Origin: Hyphomicrobiales bacterium
Lineage (GTDB): Bacteria > Pseudomonadota > Alphaproteobacteria > Rhizobiales > Xanthobacteraceae
Direction: 5' to 3'
Length of the DNA stretch: 35,048 nucleotides
NCBI GenBank assembly: GCA_003169835.1
Contig: PNAI01000060.1
Location: 1-35,048, forward strand
Under the pieces are notes generated by a model. It made no database searches. It was not told where the DNA came from and worked only from the letters and a program-made list of their open reading frames with translations. Position 1 is the stretch's first letter, and each line of letters begins with the position of its first letter. Of the stretch, positions 23,425 through 32,793 are shown piece after piece. The translations under genes were made by a program, and so were the position numbers.

Positions 23425-23754
23425 ATGAACCTCAACGCCCTCTTCGACCAATCGTCCCGCGTGCCGCGCCTTGCCGGACGCACGCTCGTGAAGGCCTATC
23501 GCTACACGCTCTCCCCGCTGATTGGCTTCCACTGCCGGCACCTGCCGACCTGCTCCGATTACGCCGACCAGGCGCTGGAGCGGCACGGGCTTTGGGCCGG
23601 CGGGTGGATGACGCTTGCGCGGTTGTGCCGCTGCCATCCGTTTGGAACATCCGGCCTCGATTTCGTGCCCGATACATTGTCGCCGAAGTCGTACTGGTTT
23701 CTGCCCTGGCGCTATGGCCGCTGGCGCGGGACGAATGAAAAACCACAGCCGTAA
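23425..23754 (+). CDS. yidD: Membrane protein insertion efficiency factor YidD
   Basis: This 109-residue protein is full length for YidD. It shows KAYRYTLSPLIGFHCRHLPTCSDYADQALERHGLWAGGWMTLARLCRCHPFGTSGLDFVPD, in which C-R-x-x-P-T-C-S-x-Y, the G-x-x-x-G-x-x-x-x-x-x-R-x-x-R-C-x-P pattern and conserved cysteines are diagnostic. YidD sits at the inner membrane face and assists YidC-dependent insertion. Usually it lies next to rnpA-yidC; here it follows a NifU-like gene, an arrangement common in Hyphomicrobiales. Confidence 0.95.
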   Translation: MNLNALFDQSSRVPRLAGRTLVKAYRYTLSPLIGFHCRHLPTCSDYADQALERHGLWAGGWMTLARLCRCHPFGTSGLDFVPDTLSPKSYWFLPWRYGRWRGTNEKPQP

Positions 23755-23782
23755 CAAAGCGCTGCGCACGTTTGCGGAATCA

Positions 23783-24976
23783 TCAAATCAATTGTTTGCG
23801 GCGGCATACGACCCACAACACACCGATCAGAACCACGTTGACGAGGGCAAACGCCGTCAACGCGACAATCGCTAAATCCTCGCCCTGTCTCTCGATCAGC
23901 CACGCTCCAGCCGAGGGTGACAGCGCCTGCACGATCAGGCTCGGAAACGCCAAGCGTCCCATCAGGCGTGGGTATCGTTCGGCGCCGAACAGCGCGAGCG
24001 GCAACGTGCCGCGCGCAATCCAGCTGATGCCATACCCTGCGCCATAGAGAATGACGGCGATGGCCAGGATCGAAATTCCGCTACCGATCAGAAATAGCCC
24101 GACAGCCATCAACACGCACGCCGCAACCATCGTCCAGATCGGATGGTAATGTTGCCCGAACAATCGCTCAACAACGCGCGCGCCCACTTGCGCCGGACCG
24201 AACAGCGTCCCGATCGTCACCGCCGCGGCATAATCGACACCACGCGCCTGCAGAAAAATCAGCAAGTGCACGACCACGATCGCGCCAATGCCGGCTGCAA
24301 GTGTGAGCACTAACGCGATCAGCGCAAAGATCAGGCCTTCGCCCGGCAGCGTGGCCGTCGCTGAATCCGCCTTGTCCGCGCTCGGCTTTGCAGCGCCATC
24401 GATGGCCACCCGCGCCGGCATCACAAGTTGCAGCGGCAGCGCCACGACCAAGTGGAGCGCTGCATAAATCAGACAGGTTTCCCGCCATCCGTATTTTTGA
24501 ACGAGGTAGGCGCTGAGCGGCCAGCAAACAGTGCTGGCGAATCCGCCAAACAACGTCAGCGTTGTGATCGGGCCGCGCGCATCTTGTCCGTAAAGCCTGC
24601 CAAGCGCCGCGAACGCCGCGTCATACAGTCCGGTACCCATGGCAAGACCGACGACGACCCAGGCCAGCAGATACAGCGGCAGTGAAGGCGCAAGACCGAT
24701 GCCAGCAAGACCGGCCGCGAAAAGTATTGAGCTGCTCGCAAGCACCGGACGCCCGCCTGCCTTGGCGATGACATCGCCGACCCGCGGCGACACCAGTCCA
24801 GCCACCAGGAGTCCAACCGATATGCCGCCGACAACCAAGCCGAGCGGCCATCCGGTATCGGCGACGATCGGTTCCGCCAGCACGGCCGGAAAATAGAACG
24901 AAGTCCCCCAACCGAGGATTTGTGCGATCCCCAACGCGGTAACGACAATGTGCCGGCCAGGTTCGCGCCCCATCAT
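23783..24976 (-). CDS. MFS transporter
   Basis: This 397-residue protein has about twelve hydrophobic segments in two halves. They start with VVTALGIAQILGWGTSFYFPAVL and end with IVALTAFALVNVVLIGVLWVVCRR. The loop between segments 2 and 3 contains GLVSPRVGDVIAKAGGRPVL, close to the MFS signature G-x-x-x-D-x-x-G-R-R. The ATG at 24976 is chosen over longer open sequence upstream, which has no hydrophobic pattern. The substrate cannot be inferred. It is convergent with yidD and divergent from thrS. Confidence 0.88.
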   Translation of the reverse strand: MMGREPGRHIVVTALGIAQILGWGTSFYFPAVLAEPIVADTGWPLGLVVGGISVGLLVAGLVSPRVGDVIAKAGGRPVLASSSILFAAGLAGIGLAPSLPLYLLAWVVVGLAMGTGLYDAAFAALGRLYGQDARGPITTLTLFGGFASTVCWPLSAYLVQKYGWRETCLIYAALHLVVALPLQLVMPARVAIDGAAKPSADKADSATATLPGEGLIFALIALVLTLAAGIGAIVVVHLLIFLQARGVDYAAAVTIGTLFGPAQVGARVVERLFGQHYHPIWTMVAACVLMAVGLFLIGSGISILAIAVILYGAGYGISWIARGTLPLALFGAERYPRLMGRLAFPSLIVQALSPSAGAWLIERQGEDLAIVALTAFALVNVVLIGVLWVVCRRKQLI

Positions 24977-25176
24977 GATGCGGCACGTTAGACCACACGG
25001 TTGATTCGTCCAAAGTTGCCCGTCAAGTCGAACCAAGTCTCGTTCCAGGTAACACCCGGTGACACCGCCAGCGAACCGCAGCAACGCGAAAACGTTGCGT
25101 AAACCAAGGCTCTGCACTATGTCATAGCCGCGCTTACCTGCGTTCGTAGGCAGCGAGTGAGCAACAGGAGTTTAGA

Positions 25177-27120
25177 ATGGTCGCATTGACCTTTCCCGAC
25201 GGCGCACGCCGGGAGTTTGCCTCCGGAACCACCGGCCTCGATATCGCGAAAGGCATTTCGCCTTCGCTCGCCAAGCGCACGGTCGCCATGGCACTCGACG
25301 GCACGGTCGTGGACCTTGCCGACCCGATCGAGCGCGACGCCAAGATCGAGTTCCTCACCCGCGATGACCCGCGCGCGCTCGAATTGATCCGCCATGACGC
25401 AGCCCATGTACTCGCCGAAGCGGTGCAGACACTGTGGCCCGGCACGCAAGTCACCATCGGTCCGGTGATCGAGAACGGATTTTATTACGACTTCGCGCGC
25501 AACGAGCCGTTTACGCCCGAGGACTTCCCCGCCATCGAAAAAAAGATGCGCGAGATCATTGCGCGCGACAAACCTTTCACCAAGAAGGTCTGGTCGCGCG
25601 ACGAGACCAAAAAAGTATTTCGCGACAAAGGCGAGAACTTCAAGGTTGAACTCGTCGACACCATTCCCGGCAACGAGCCGATCAAGATCTATAACCAAGG
25701 AGACTGGTTCGATCTCTGCCGCGGCCCGCACATGACTTCTACGGGAAAAGTCGGGAGCGCCTTCAAGCTAATGAAGGTCGCGGGTGCTTATTGGCGCGGT
25801 GACTCGAAGAACCCAATGCTCACCCGCATCTACGGTACGGCCTACGCCAAGCAGGAAGAACTCGACGCCTACATCAAGCAGATCGAGGAAGCCGAGAAGC
25901 GCGACCACCGCCGCCTCGGCCGCGAGATGAATCTCTTCCATTTCCAGGAAGAGGCGCCCGGCTCGGTGTTCTGGCACCCGCACGGCTGGACGCTGTTCCA
26001 GCAGCTCGAAGGCTACATCCGCCGCCGCCAGCAGGCCACTGGTTTTGTCGAAGTGAATTCGCCCCAGCTCATGGACAGGGAACTGTGGGTCACCACCGGC
26101 CACATCCCGACCTACAACGACATGATGTTTCTCACCGCCGAGCGCAAGGAAGACACGCGCGTCTACGCCATCAAACCGATGAACTGCCCGGGCCACGTAC
26201 AGATTTTCAAGAATGGCCTACGCTCCTACCGCGAACTCCCGGTGAAGATCGCCGAATTCGGCAAGGTGCATCGCTTCGAGCCGTCCGGCGCACTGCACGG
26301 GCTCATGCGCGTGCGCGCCTTCACGCAGGACGACGCGCACATCTTCATCACGGAAAGCCAGATCGCCGAGGAGACGCTCAAGGTCAACAATCAGATCCTC
26401 TCGATCTATGAGGACTTCGGTTTTACCGACGTGCGGATCAAATTCTCCGACCGCCCGGAAAAGCGCATCGGCGAAGACGCCGTATGGGACAAGGCCGAGG
26501 CCGCGTTGATGGCCGCGCTCAAAGCCTCCGGCCGGCCATGGACGCACAACAAGGGCGAAGGCGCATTCTATGGTCCGAAATTGGAATATGTGCTGCGCGA
26601 TGCGATTGGCCGCGACTGGCAGTGCGGCACCGTGCAGGTCGATCTCAACCTGCCCGGTCGGCTCGGCGCGTTTTATATCGACGATCACTCCAACAAGATC
26701 ACGCCAGTGATGCTGCACCGCGCGATGTTCGGCTCGCTCGAACGCTTCACCGGAATTTTGATCGAGCACTATGCCGGGCACTTCCCGCTATGGCTCAGCC
26801 CGCTCCAAGCGGTGGTCGCGACCATCACTTCGGATACGGACGACTATGCACGTGAGGTGCTCAGCCTCGCGCGCCGGATGGGATTGCGCGCCGACCTCGA
26901 CCTGCGCAACGAGAAAATAAATTACAAGGTGCGCGAGCACTCGCTCGCCAAGGTGCCGGCGCTGCTCGTGATCGGAAAGAAGGAGGCGGCCGAACGTACG
27001 GTCTCCATTCGCAGGCTCGGCAGCGAGGGCCAGACTGTGATGGGCCTCGACGCGGCGCTCAAAATGCTCGCCGACGAAGCCGTGGCGCCGGATGTAAAGC
27101 GGATGCAACTCGCGGCGTGA
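25177..27120 (+). CDS. thrS: Threonyl-tRNA synthetase
   Basis: This 647-residue protein is full length for ThrRS. The TGS domain spans ~1-62, and the editing domain follows with [12 protein letters not shown] (H-x-x-x-H) and the later LCRGPHM. The class II catalytic core has motif 2 around [28 protein letters not shown] and the zinc Cys in [10 protein letters not shown]. The C-terminal anticodon-binding domain runs from ~545 ([11 protein letters not shown]...[29 protein letters not shown]). AGGAG lies six bases before the ATG. No T-box leader is seen, as expected for this group. Confidence 0.98.
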   Translation: MVALTFPDGARREFASGTTGLDIAKGISPSLAKRTVAMALDGTVVDLADPIERDAKIEFLTRDDPRALELIRHDAAHVLAEAVQTLWPGTQVTIGPVIENGFYYDFARNEPFTPEDFPAIEKKMREIIARDKPFTKKVWSRDETKKVFRDKGENFKVELVDTIPGNEPIKIYNQGDWFDLCRGPHMTSTGKVGSAFKLMKVAGAYWRGDSKNPMLTRIYGTAYAKQEELDAYIKQIEEAEKRDHRRLGREMNLFHFQEEAPGSVFWHPHGWTLFQQLEGYIRRRQQATGFVEVNSPQLMDRELWVTTGHIPTYNDMMFLTAERKEDTRVYAIKPMNCPGHVQIFKNGLRSYRELPVKIAEFGKVHRFEPSGALHGLMRVRAFTQDDAHIFITESQIAEETLKVNNQILSIYEDFGFTDVRIKFSDRPEKRIGEDAVWDKAEAALMAALKASGRPWTHNKGEGAFYGPKLEYVLRDAIGRDWQCGTVQVDLNLPGRLGAFYIDDHSNKITPVMLHRAMFGSLERFTGILIEHYAGHFPLWLSPLQAVVATITSDTDDYAREVLSLARRMGLRADLDLRNEKINYKVREHSLAKVPALLVIGKKEAAERTVSIRRLGSEGQTVMGLDAALKMLADEAVAPDVKRMQLAA

Positions 27121-27148
27121 CGCTCTCTCGCAATATGAGAATCAGCGC

Positions 27149-28207
27149 CTATCTCGCCAGCACTTCGATCTCGCCGTCGACCCCGGTAATGACCTTGATG
27201 TCCTGCGGATAGGTCTTGTTCTCGTTGCGCGCGATGATGCGGTACTCGCCCTCCGCCAGAATGACGCGTGGGAACGCGCCCTTGGTTTCGGCAATCACGT
27301 CGCCGGCCGGCGACACCACGGCCCATTCGGTGTTGGCCAGCGCCTCGCCGCCTTGGCGGCTCACGAGCTTCAGCATGATGGCGGCGGCACGATGGGTCAC
27401 CAAGACGTCGGTGAGCTTGCCCGACTGCACCCGGATATCGGAACGCACGACCGCATTGCCGTCGCCGTATTTCGAGACGATGAAGTAGGTGCCTTCCGGT
27501 AACAGCACCACGTCGCCGGTCATCATGCTCGAGACGATCGGTTTCTTGTCGCCCGGCTCGAACTGGCTTCCCTTGTTAATTTCGAACGAGATATGCCCTG
27601 AGGCAATCTTTACATCGCCGACGCGGCCTTCAAGACGTAATCCGCCGGCAGGAATGTCGAAGATTTCACGCACCGGCTCATCGCGCAGCTGCACCGCCTT
27701 CACTGCACTCGCCAGTCCAAACGCCACATGCACGATGTATCCACCGGCCGGCAATGCAAACGTAGGCGATGCCGATTTTTCTTCCTTGAGCAGCCGCTGC
27801 ATTCCATTGTTGTCGGGTTTGTCAGCATACACGCGCCACGTAAGCCCACCTGTAATCGGCAAGTCGCGGCCAAATCTCGCGCTGGCGAGCAAGGCAACTT
27901 CGCCTGCGCGCAAATGCGGCACGGCCTGCTGCACCGCTGCCATAGGCGGCGGCGGTTGGTTGGTCGGCGCAAGTTGCAGAGGAGCCGTCGCAGCGGGCGC
28001 AGCATTGCCGCCGCGCGGCGCGGTCAGCGTAAAGGCCGGCGGCACCGGCTTCGACGACGACGGCGGCATTTGCGCCGATGATGGCGATTGCAGTTGCATG
28101 GCCGGCGCACCGGGAGGCGCTTGCGCGATCGCCCCGCCCGGCAACAGCACGAGCAGCACAGCGAGCATCGCAGGCGGGCGGAAATACAAGCGCCGTTCGA
28201 CCGTCAT
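27149..28207 (-). CDS. Secreted Pro-rich protein of unknown function
   Basis: This is a 352-residue protein. Residues ~1-30 form a signal peptide (MTVERRLYFRPPAMLAVLLVLLPGGAIAQ). A Pro/Ala/Gln-rich linker follows, to ~100. The remainder is a series of beta-rich modules (LPITGGLTWRVYADKPDNNG, LPAGGYIVHVAFGLASAVKAVQL, LPEGTYFIVSKYGDGNAVVRSDIRV, LAEGEYRIIARNENKTYPQDIKV). The repeated L-P-x-G-x-Y-x-x-x segments look like carboxypeptidase-regulatory or Ig-like beta-sandwich repeats. An ATG at 28258 is an alternative start. The function is unknown; an envelope structural role is a guess. It is convergent with thrS. Confidence 0.75.
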   Translation of the reverse strand: MTVERRLYFRPPAMLAVLLVLLPGGAIAQAPPGAPAMQLQSPSSAQMPPSSSKPVPPAFTLTAPRGGNAAPAATAPLQLAPTNQPPPPMAAVQQAVPHLRAGEVALLASARFGRDLPITGGLTWRVYADKPDNNGMQRLLKEEKSASPTFALPAGGYIVHVAFGLASAVKAVQLRDEPVREIFDIPAGGLRLEGRVGDVKIASGHISFEINKGSQFEPGDKKPIVSSMMTGDVVLLPEGTYFIVSKYGDGNAVVRSDIRVQSGKLTDVLVTHRAAAIMLKLVSRQGGEALANTEWAVVSPAGDVIAETKGAFPRVILAEGEYRIIARNENKTYPQDIKVITGVDGEIEVLAR

Positions 28208-28406
28208 GCCCGTGGTTCTCGACCGCAATCGCGGCAATTTCAAGCCGATACTAGCCATTTGGTTACAGCCAAATCGGCACATATCCCATCCCAGCCCTGT
28301 TTGCCCCGGCTTTTCGGTGCCCGAACGACCCGCCCGCGCACCTTGCGCGGACGATGTAACCCGGCGCAATGTCGGCAATCATCTCCGTTTCAGTGGAAAT
28401 TCCGGC

Positions 28407-29027
28407 ATGTTCTACGACACGCTGAAAAACGATCACGGCCTGCCCCATAATCCGTTCAAAGCCATCGTTGCACCCCGCCCGATCGGCTGGATCACGTCGA
28501 TGAGCGCAAAGGGCGAGATCAACCTCGCGCCCTATTCCTTTTTTAATGGCATCACCGACCATCCCCCCATCGTGATGTTTTCCAGCGAAGGCCCGAAGCA
28601 TTCGGCCGCTTTCGCCGAAGAGGGCAAGGAATTCGTCTGCAGTCTTGCGACGTATGAACTGCGCAACGAAATGAACGAGACGTCTGCGCCGCTGCCGCGC
28701 GGCGTCGATGAAATGAAAGCGGCCGGGCTTGCCGCCGCGCCCTCGCGTCTAGTCAAGCCGCCGCGCGTTGCCGCTTCGCCTTGCGCACTCGAATGCAAAT
28801 GGCTCAAGACAGTAAAGCTCGACGATCTCGACGGCCTCGCGCTGGAGCGCTTCGTGGTGTTTGGCCAGGTTGTCGGCGTCTATATCGACGACCGTTTCAT
28901 CAAGGACGGCAGGCTCGACACCGCCGCCATGCGGCCGATCGCGCGCTGCGGCTACGACCAGTACGCCGTGGTGCAAGAGGTCTTCGCCATGCGGCGGCCC
29001 AAAGGCGGATCCTCGGTGGTGAAATAA
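28407..29027 (+). CDS. Flavin reductase-family protein
   Basis: This 206-residue protein has the FMN-binding split-barrel pattern: FKAIVAPRPIGWITSMSAKGEINLAPYSFFNGITDHPPIVMFSSEG, then LATYELRNEMNETSAPLPRGVDE, and DDLDGLALERFVVFGQVVGVYIDD. The PRPIGW-x-x-(S/T) and N-L-A-P-Y-S-F-F blocks are diagnostic of the DIM6/NTAB-like flavin reductase family. It likely reduces FMN with NAD(P)H or uses bound flavin; the partner oxygenase is not visible. A much longer open frame upstream is antisense to the 27149-28207 gene and is rejected. Confidence 0.88.
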   Translation: MFYDTLKNDHGLPHNPFKAIVAPRPIGWITSMSAKGEINLAPYSFFNGITDHPPIVMFSSEGPKHSAAFAEEGKEFVCSLATYELRNEMNETSAPLPRGVDEMKAAGLAAAPSRLVKPPRVAASPCALECKWLKTVKLDDLDGLALERFVVFGQVVGVYIDDRFIKDGRLDTAAMRPIARCGYDQYAVVQEVFAMRRPKGGSSVVK

Positions 29028-29074
29028 TCGTCGACGGTCAAAAAAAGGGCGACGCACCGCAACAAAACCGGCGG

Positions 29075-29086
29075 CTTAACGTTAAG
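29075..29086. promoter_or_regulatory. Perfect 12-bp palindrome before the patatin gene
   Basis: CTTAACGTTAAG is perfectly self-complementary. It lies between the flavin reductase stop and the patatin start. It could be a dimeric regulator site. Only the symmetry is seen. Confidence 0.3.
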
Positions 29087-29253
29087 TCCTTGCGGCCGCA
29101 AAACTCAGGCGCGGTCGCGGTTCCGTCACAGTCGACGGATATTCTCGCGCTCGCTTAACTTTCGCCCGTACTTTCACCATATCGAAATGAAACCCTTGTT
29201 TCGGCGCCAAATGGGTCCGATCATGGGTCAAAATAGGGATAGGGGAGGATTAG

Positions 29254-30285
29254 TTGTTCCAGTCGCTTCTGCGACGCTCGCGTAATGGGGATCGCAGCGC
29301 CGAAGCTACTCCCGAGTCTAACAGCCCGATCGTCGAACGCCCCACCATTGGATTAGCGCTCGGCGGCGGCGCGGCGCGTGGCTTTGCCCACATCGGCGTA
29401 CTTCGCACGCTGCTCGCCCGCAATATCGTGCCCGATGTCATTGTCGGAACCTCGATCGGCGCCGTGGCCGGCGGGTGCTACGCCTCCGGCCAACTCGATA
29501 CATTGGAGGACTGGGCGCGCCAGCTCACCAAGCGCGGCATTCTCGGCTATCTCGATGTGAGCTTTTCCGGCGCCGGTTTGATCGGCGGCAATCGCCTGGC
29601 AAACCGGCTTGATGAAGCCATTGGCGAAACCCTGATCGACAAACTTCCGGTCCGCTTTGCCGCCATCACCACCGAAGTCGGCACCGGCCACGAAATCTGG
29701 CTCACGCGCGGACGCATGGTTGAGGCGCTGCGCGCCTCTTATGCGCTGCCTGGCATCTTCCCGCCCGTTCGCCTTGGCGGCCGCTGGCTGGTTGACGGCG
29801 CGCTGGTCAATCCGGTGCCGGTCTCGGCCGCGCGCGCGCTCGGTGCGCGCCTCGTGATCGCGGTCAATCTCAACGCCGACATGCTCGGCCGCGGCAGCAC
29901 AATTGCAAGCCATGGTTCCGACGATACCGACGAGAAATTGCGTCAGCAGACGAACAAGCCGCGCAACGGACTGCGCGGCATGTTCGGTGCGGAGCGCGCG
30001 GTCAAGCGGCAATTCATCGACGCCGGACGGCCGGGCATTCCGACCGTGATGGTCGAAGCCTTCAACATCATGCAGGACCGCATCACGCGCGCCCGTCTCG
30101 CCGGCGATCCGCCGGACGTGTTGATCAGCCCTCGTCTCGGTCAAGTCGGATGGTTCGACTTCCATCGCGCCCAGCAGGCGATCGAGATCGGAGCCGCCGC
30201 GGCCGAACGCGCGCTCGAACCCATCGCGGAAGCGATCAACGCTCTTTCGACCTATCCCGCCGGCACCAATCCGGTGCGCAAGTAG
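29254..30285 (+). CDS. Patatin-like phospholipase
   Basis: This 343-residue protein starts at a TTG with a strong GGGGAGGA just upstream. The oxyanion-hole block GLALGGGAARGFAHIGVL (G-G-G-x-x-R-G), the nucleophile elbow GTSIG with Ser67, and the catalytic Asp181 in WLVDGALVNPVP form the complete Ser-Asp dyad of the patatin family. No signal peptide or membrane segment is evident, which fits the RssA-like cytoplasmic branch. The enzyme should hydrolyse acyl esters of phospholipids. The gene ends three bases before the convergent CBS gene. Confidence 0.93.
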   Translation: MFQSLLRRSRNGDRSAEATPESNSPIVERPTIGLALGGGAARGFAHIGVLRTLLARNIVPDVIVGTSIGAVAGGCYASGQLDTLEDWARQLTKRGILGYLDVSFSGAGLIGGNRLANRLDEAIGETLIDKLPVRFAAITTEVGTGHEIWLTRGRMVEALRASYALPGIFPPVRLGGRWLVDGALVNPVPVSAARALGARLVIAVNLNADMLGRGSTIASHGSDDTDEKLRQQTNKPRNGLRGMFGAERAVKRQFIDAGRPGIPTVMVEAFNIMQDRITRARLAGDPPDVLISPRLGQVGWFDFHRAQQAIEIGAAAAERALEPIAEAINALSTYPAGTNPVRK

Positions 30286-30288
30286 CGC

Positions 30289-30720
30289 TTACGCGGTTTG
30301 AATGTAATCGCGCAGCGCCGCCTGCTCGTTCTCCATCTCCATCAGCCGGTGCTTGACCACATCGCCGATCGATATGATGCCGGTAAGCCGGCCCTGCTCG
30401 ACCACCGGCACATGGCGAAACTTGCCCGCGGTCATCCGCTCCATGATGCTACCGATCGTATCCAACGGACTGCAGGTCGTGACCTTGCGCGTCATCGCTT
30501 CGGATACTGGCGTTTCGAGTGCCGCAATCCCGCCCGCCGCAAGCACATGCACAATGTCGCGCTCTGACAAAATTCCAACGACACGCCCGGCCGGGCCTGT
30601 CACAACCAGCGCGCCGATGCGCCGCTCGGCCAAGAGCTTAGCCGCCGCGGCAAGATTGGTGTTGGGTTCGATAGTGACAACGTCATTTCCTTTGACGGAC
30701 AGAATTTCTCGTACATTCAT
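30289..30720 (-). CDS. CBS-domain pair protein
   Basis: This 143-residue protein consists of two CBS motifs (~8-60 and ~70-128). The first is DVVTIEPNTNLAAAAKLLAERRIGALVVTGPAGRVVGILSERDIVHVL; the second is KVTTCSPLDTIGSIMERMTAGKFRHVPVVEQGRLTGIISIGDVVKHRL. Such Bateman modules bind adenine nucleotides and relay energy status; no catalytic domain is fused. The ATG has GGGAGG nine bases upstream. The partner is unknown. Confidence 0.93.
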   Translation of the reverse strand: MNVREILSVKGNDVVTIEPNTNLAAAAKLLAERRIGALVVTGPAGRVVGILSERDIVHVLAAGGIAALETPVSEAMTRKVTTCSPLDTIGSIMERMTAGKFRHVPVVEQGRLTGIISIGDVVKHRLMEMENEQAALRDYIQTA

Positions 30721-30881
30721 GGGTCGCCTCCCTGGTGCCTCAGATTCCGATATTTAAAATTTGATCTTTCGCATAACGGAATCGAGCGTACCGGATAAAC
30801 CAATGAAGGTGGGTAAGGGTTGCTTCCCTGTTGCGCCTTGCGATGCAGCGCAGCAATTTGTTTCGCGAAGCAAAAACGCTC

Positions 30882-31640
30882 TCAGGGCGCGATGTGCGGA
30901 GCTTCTTCGTCGTCATCGAAATCCGCCTCCGGCCCCACCGGATCGAACAACGCAAACAACAAGAGCCCGGCGAGAAATCCGCCGACATGGGCCTGCCACG
31001 CGATGCTTTGGTCCTCGCCGACGATTGACAACGACCCGACCCCGAAAAGCAGATTGAGTGCAAACCATGCGCCGACGAATCCGAGCACGCGCGGATTGCG
31101 CAGCGCATCGAACAGCGGCTCCGCCGGAATGCGATAGGCGTGCTCGCCATCGGCACGCCAAGGATCGAGCGGGCCGCCAAGCTGAAAGGCGAAACGCGCC
31201 GCCGCCCCCATGGTTCCCGAGATCGAAGCCGATGCGCCGATCATGGGCGCAATATCGCCCATGTGCGAGACGAGATGTGCCAACGCACCCGCCGCCGCCG
31301 TCAACGCGAAGAAAGCGAGAAAGCGCACGCTTCCAAACCGGCGCGCGACGGCAGTGCCGAATGCGACAAACCAAACCGCGTTGAACCCAAGATGCGTAAT
31401 GTCGGCATGAATAAACGCGTAAGTCACTAAGGTCCAGATCGACCACGCGTATTCCCAGCCGCCCGCGAGCAACTCATTCAATCCATAGCGGGCCGGCACG
31501 AACGCAAAATTCCAGACGAACAGACGATCTGCCTCGGGCGACAACACATAGATGCGCAGAACGTGAACCAGCCCGAGAGCTACGAGCACCACGAGCACAA
31601 CGGCCGGAATATTGAAGATCGGTTCCCGCGCTTTACCCAC
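30882..31640 (-). CDS. Rhomboid-family intramembrane serine protease
   Basis: This 252-residue protein has about six membrane segments. The rhomboid landmarks are ITHLGFNAVWF (loop 1/TM2 His-x-x-x-Asn), IGASASISGTMGAAARFAF with catalytic Ser137 in the G-A-S-A block, and AWQAHVGGFLAGLLL with catalytic His218. The usual G-x-S-G reads G-A-S-A here, a variation that I recall from related alphaproteobacteria. The C-terminus is acidic (DFDDDEEAPHIAP). The start is a GTG. Substrates are unknown. Confidence 0.92.
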   Translation of the reverse strand: MGKAREPIFNIPAVVLVVLVALGLVHVLRIYVLSPEADRLFVWNFAFVPARYGLNELLAGGWEYAWSIWTLVTYAFIHADITHLGFNAVWFVAFGTAVARRFGSVRFLAFFALTAAAGALAHLVSHMGDIAPMIGASASISGTMGAAARFAFQLGGPLDPWRADGEHAYRIPAEPLFDALRNPRVLGFVGAWFALNLLFGVGSLSIVGEDQSIAWQAHVGGFLAGLLLFALFDPVGPEADFDDDEEAPHIAP

Positions 31641-31705
31641 ACGTGTTCACATAAGGTGCGCCGGAAAATTCATCAAGCGCACACGGACGCAATTGCTCTC
31701 CAAAG

Positions 31706-31741
31706 CAAAAAACAAAAGGGGAGAGCAAAAGCCCTCCCCTT
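31706..31741 (-). terminator. Minus-strand intrinsic terminator
   Basis: AAGGGGAG (31716-31723) pairs with CTCCCCTT (31734-31741) as a perfect 8-bp stem with a 10-base loop. On the minus strand the hairpin is followed by TTGTTTTTTGC, a good U-tract. Nothing similar follows on the plus strand. It stops transcription coming from the right, just before the rhomboid gene. Confidence 0.8.
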
Positions 31742-31900
31742 CTTCTTGAGGTGTCGAGACTGCGCGAAAAGCGCGGGTCACGCCCCCCTCTCCCCTGGCG
31801 TGGAGTTCGTGGCCTGCCGGTGAGCAACCGGAAGGCAATTCGTGTGAACCGAAAGTCACGCTACCCGAGCGTCCCTCACCTGCCAACTTCATCCTCGGTT
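31706..31900 (-). ncRNA. Candidate structured small RNA
   Basis: Between the rhomboid start and the PAS gene (445 bp) the only minus-strand frames are at 31633-31892. They overlap one another and have no domain pattern. Yet a strong minus-strand terminator sits at the end of this stretch, so something non-coding is likely transcribed. Upstream of it on the minus strand several short hairpins are possible: CCGG-ttgctca-CCGG, CGCG-ctttt-CGCG and GTGA-ctttcgg-TTCAC. The length to the repeats at 31901 would be about 190 bases. It does not match tmRNA, the SRP RNA core or RNase P as I recall them. It may instead be a long leader terminator. Confidence 0.4.
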
Positions 31901-31936
31901 TAACGCTAACACCCGGCCGCTCAGAGTAACGCTAAC
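31901..31936. repeat. Direct repeats TAACGCTAAC
   Basis: TAACGCTAAC occurs at 31901-31910 and 31927-31936, a 26-bp period, upstream of the candidate small RNA. A related TTAACGCTGAC lies at 32739-32749 before the PilZ gene. They could be sites of one regulator. The repeats are seen; the role is unknown. Confidence 0.4.
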
Positions 31937-32085
31937 GCCTGCTCGCACACACAACACCAATCGCAGACGCGCGCTGGCACGCCGCCTGCTCTTACCAACT
32001 CGCCGTAGCCAAAGCCCAGGCCAAATGTCCCGCTCCGGGACAAGTCATAAGGGCGACAGCATCACGGCGGGACAGGTGTTGTGTC

Positions 32086-32697
32086 ATGAAGAATACGGGG
32101 ACTCGGGATCTCTTTGCGTATTGGAATGAGCGACGCGGCCATCGCATAGCGCCCGAGCGCGGCGACATCGAGCCGAATGCCATACGCCACGTGCTCGGAG
32201 ACAGCTTTTTTCTGGCTGCAGACGCGGCAGCCCAATATCCGTTTCGTCTCGCCGGCACGCGCCTCTGCGCGTTGTTTGGCCGTGAGCTCAAGAGCGAGAG
32301 CTTCTTTACGATGTGGGGCAAGCTCGACCAAATGACGGTGCGTAAATTGATGGACGTCGTGGTGCACGAGAAGGTCGGTGTCGTCGCGAACGCGCTCGGC
32401 CGCACCACTGACGGCGCACCGCTGCTCATTAACCTCGAACTGCTGCTGCTGCCGCTTTTACAGCGCGGGCCCATGGATGCCCGCGTATTGGGAGCGCTGA
32501 TTCCGACACCCATGCCCTTCTGGTTCGGCGCCCGCCACGTCGGCACCCTCGAGCTTGGTATGCTTCGCCATATCGGACCGACGGTCGACAAGCATCCAGC
32601 CCCGCGCCTGGTTCCCGCTAATCATGGCGTCGAAGTTGGGCAGGGTCGCGAGATCCGGCGTGGCCTTGTGGTTTACGAGGGCGGCCGTTCCGACTGA
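32086..32697 (+). CDS. PAS_5 (DUF1457) domain protein
   Basis: This 203-residue protein begins with RDLFAYWNERRGHRIAPERGDIEPNAIRHVLGDSFFLAADAAAQYPFRLAGTRLCALFGRELKSESFFTMW, the hallmark of the alphaproteobacterial PAS_5/DUF1457 family. The PAS-like fold fills residues ~1-150. No output domain is fused, so it should act as a sensor or binding partner. The ligand is unknown. The next gene, 96 bp downstream on the same strand, encodes PilZ domains, an association that I recall from other members of this order. Confidence 0.88.
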   Translation: MKNTGTRDLFAYWNERRGHRIAPERGDIEPNAIRHVLGDSFFLAADAAAQYPFRLAGTRLCALFGRELKSESFFTMWGKLDQMTVRKLMDVVVHEKVGVVANALGRTTDGAPLLINLELLLLPLLQRGPMDARVLGALIPTPMPFWFGARHVGTLELGMLRHIGPTVDKHPAPRLVPANHGVEVGQGREIRRGLVVYEGGRSD

Positions 32698-32793
32698 CGG
32701 CAGCATCCACGGTCATAATTCCTACAGCTAACACTGCATTAACGCTGACTGCATAGTCTTGCGTCTTGTTTCTCGTCGCGGAGTTTACCGCGC

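Noticed and set aside
22897..23769. Minus-strand frame of 290 codons opposite the NifU-like and yidD genes
   Set aside because: Both plus-strand genes have diagnostic motifs; the antisense protein has none.
27489..28406. Long plus-strand open frame reaching into the flavin reductase gene
   Set aside because: It is antisense to the secreted Pro-rich protein, has a low-complexity translation rich in Ser, Pro and Gly, and has no domain. Only the part from 28407 matches a known family.
31792..31838. SRP-RNA-like string CAACCGGAAGGCAA on the plus strand
   Set aside because: It only partly resembles the GGAAGGAAGCA loop of 4.5S RNA, and no long flanking stem could be drawn.
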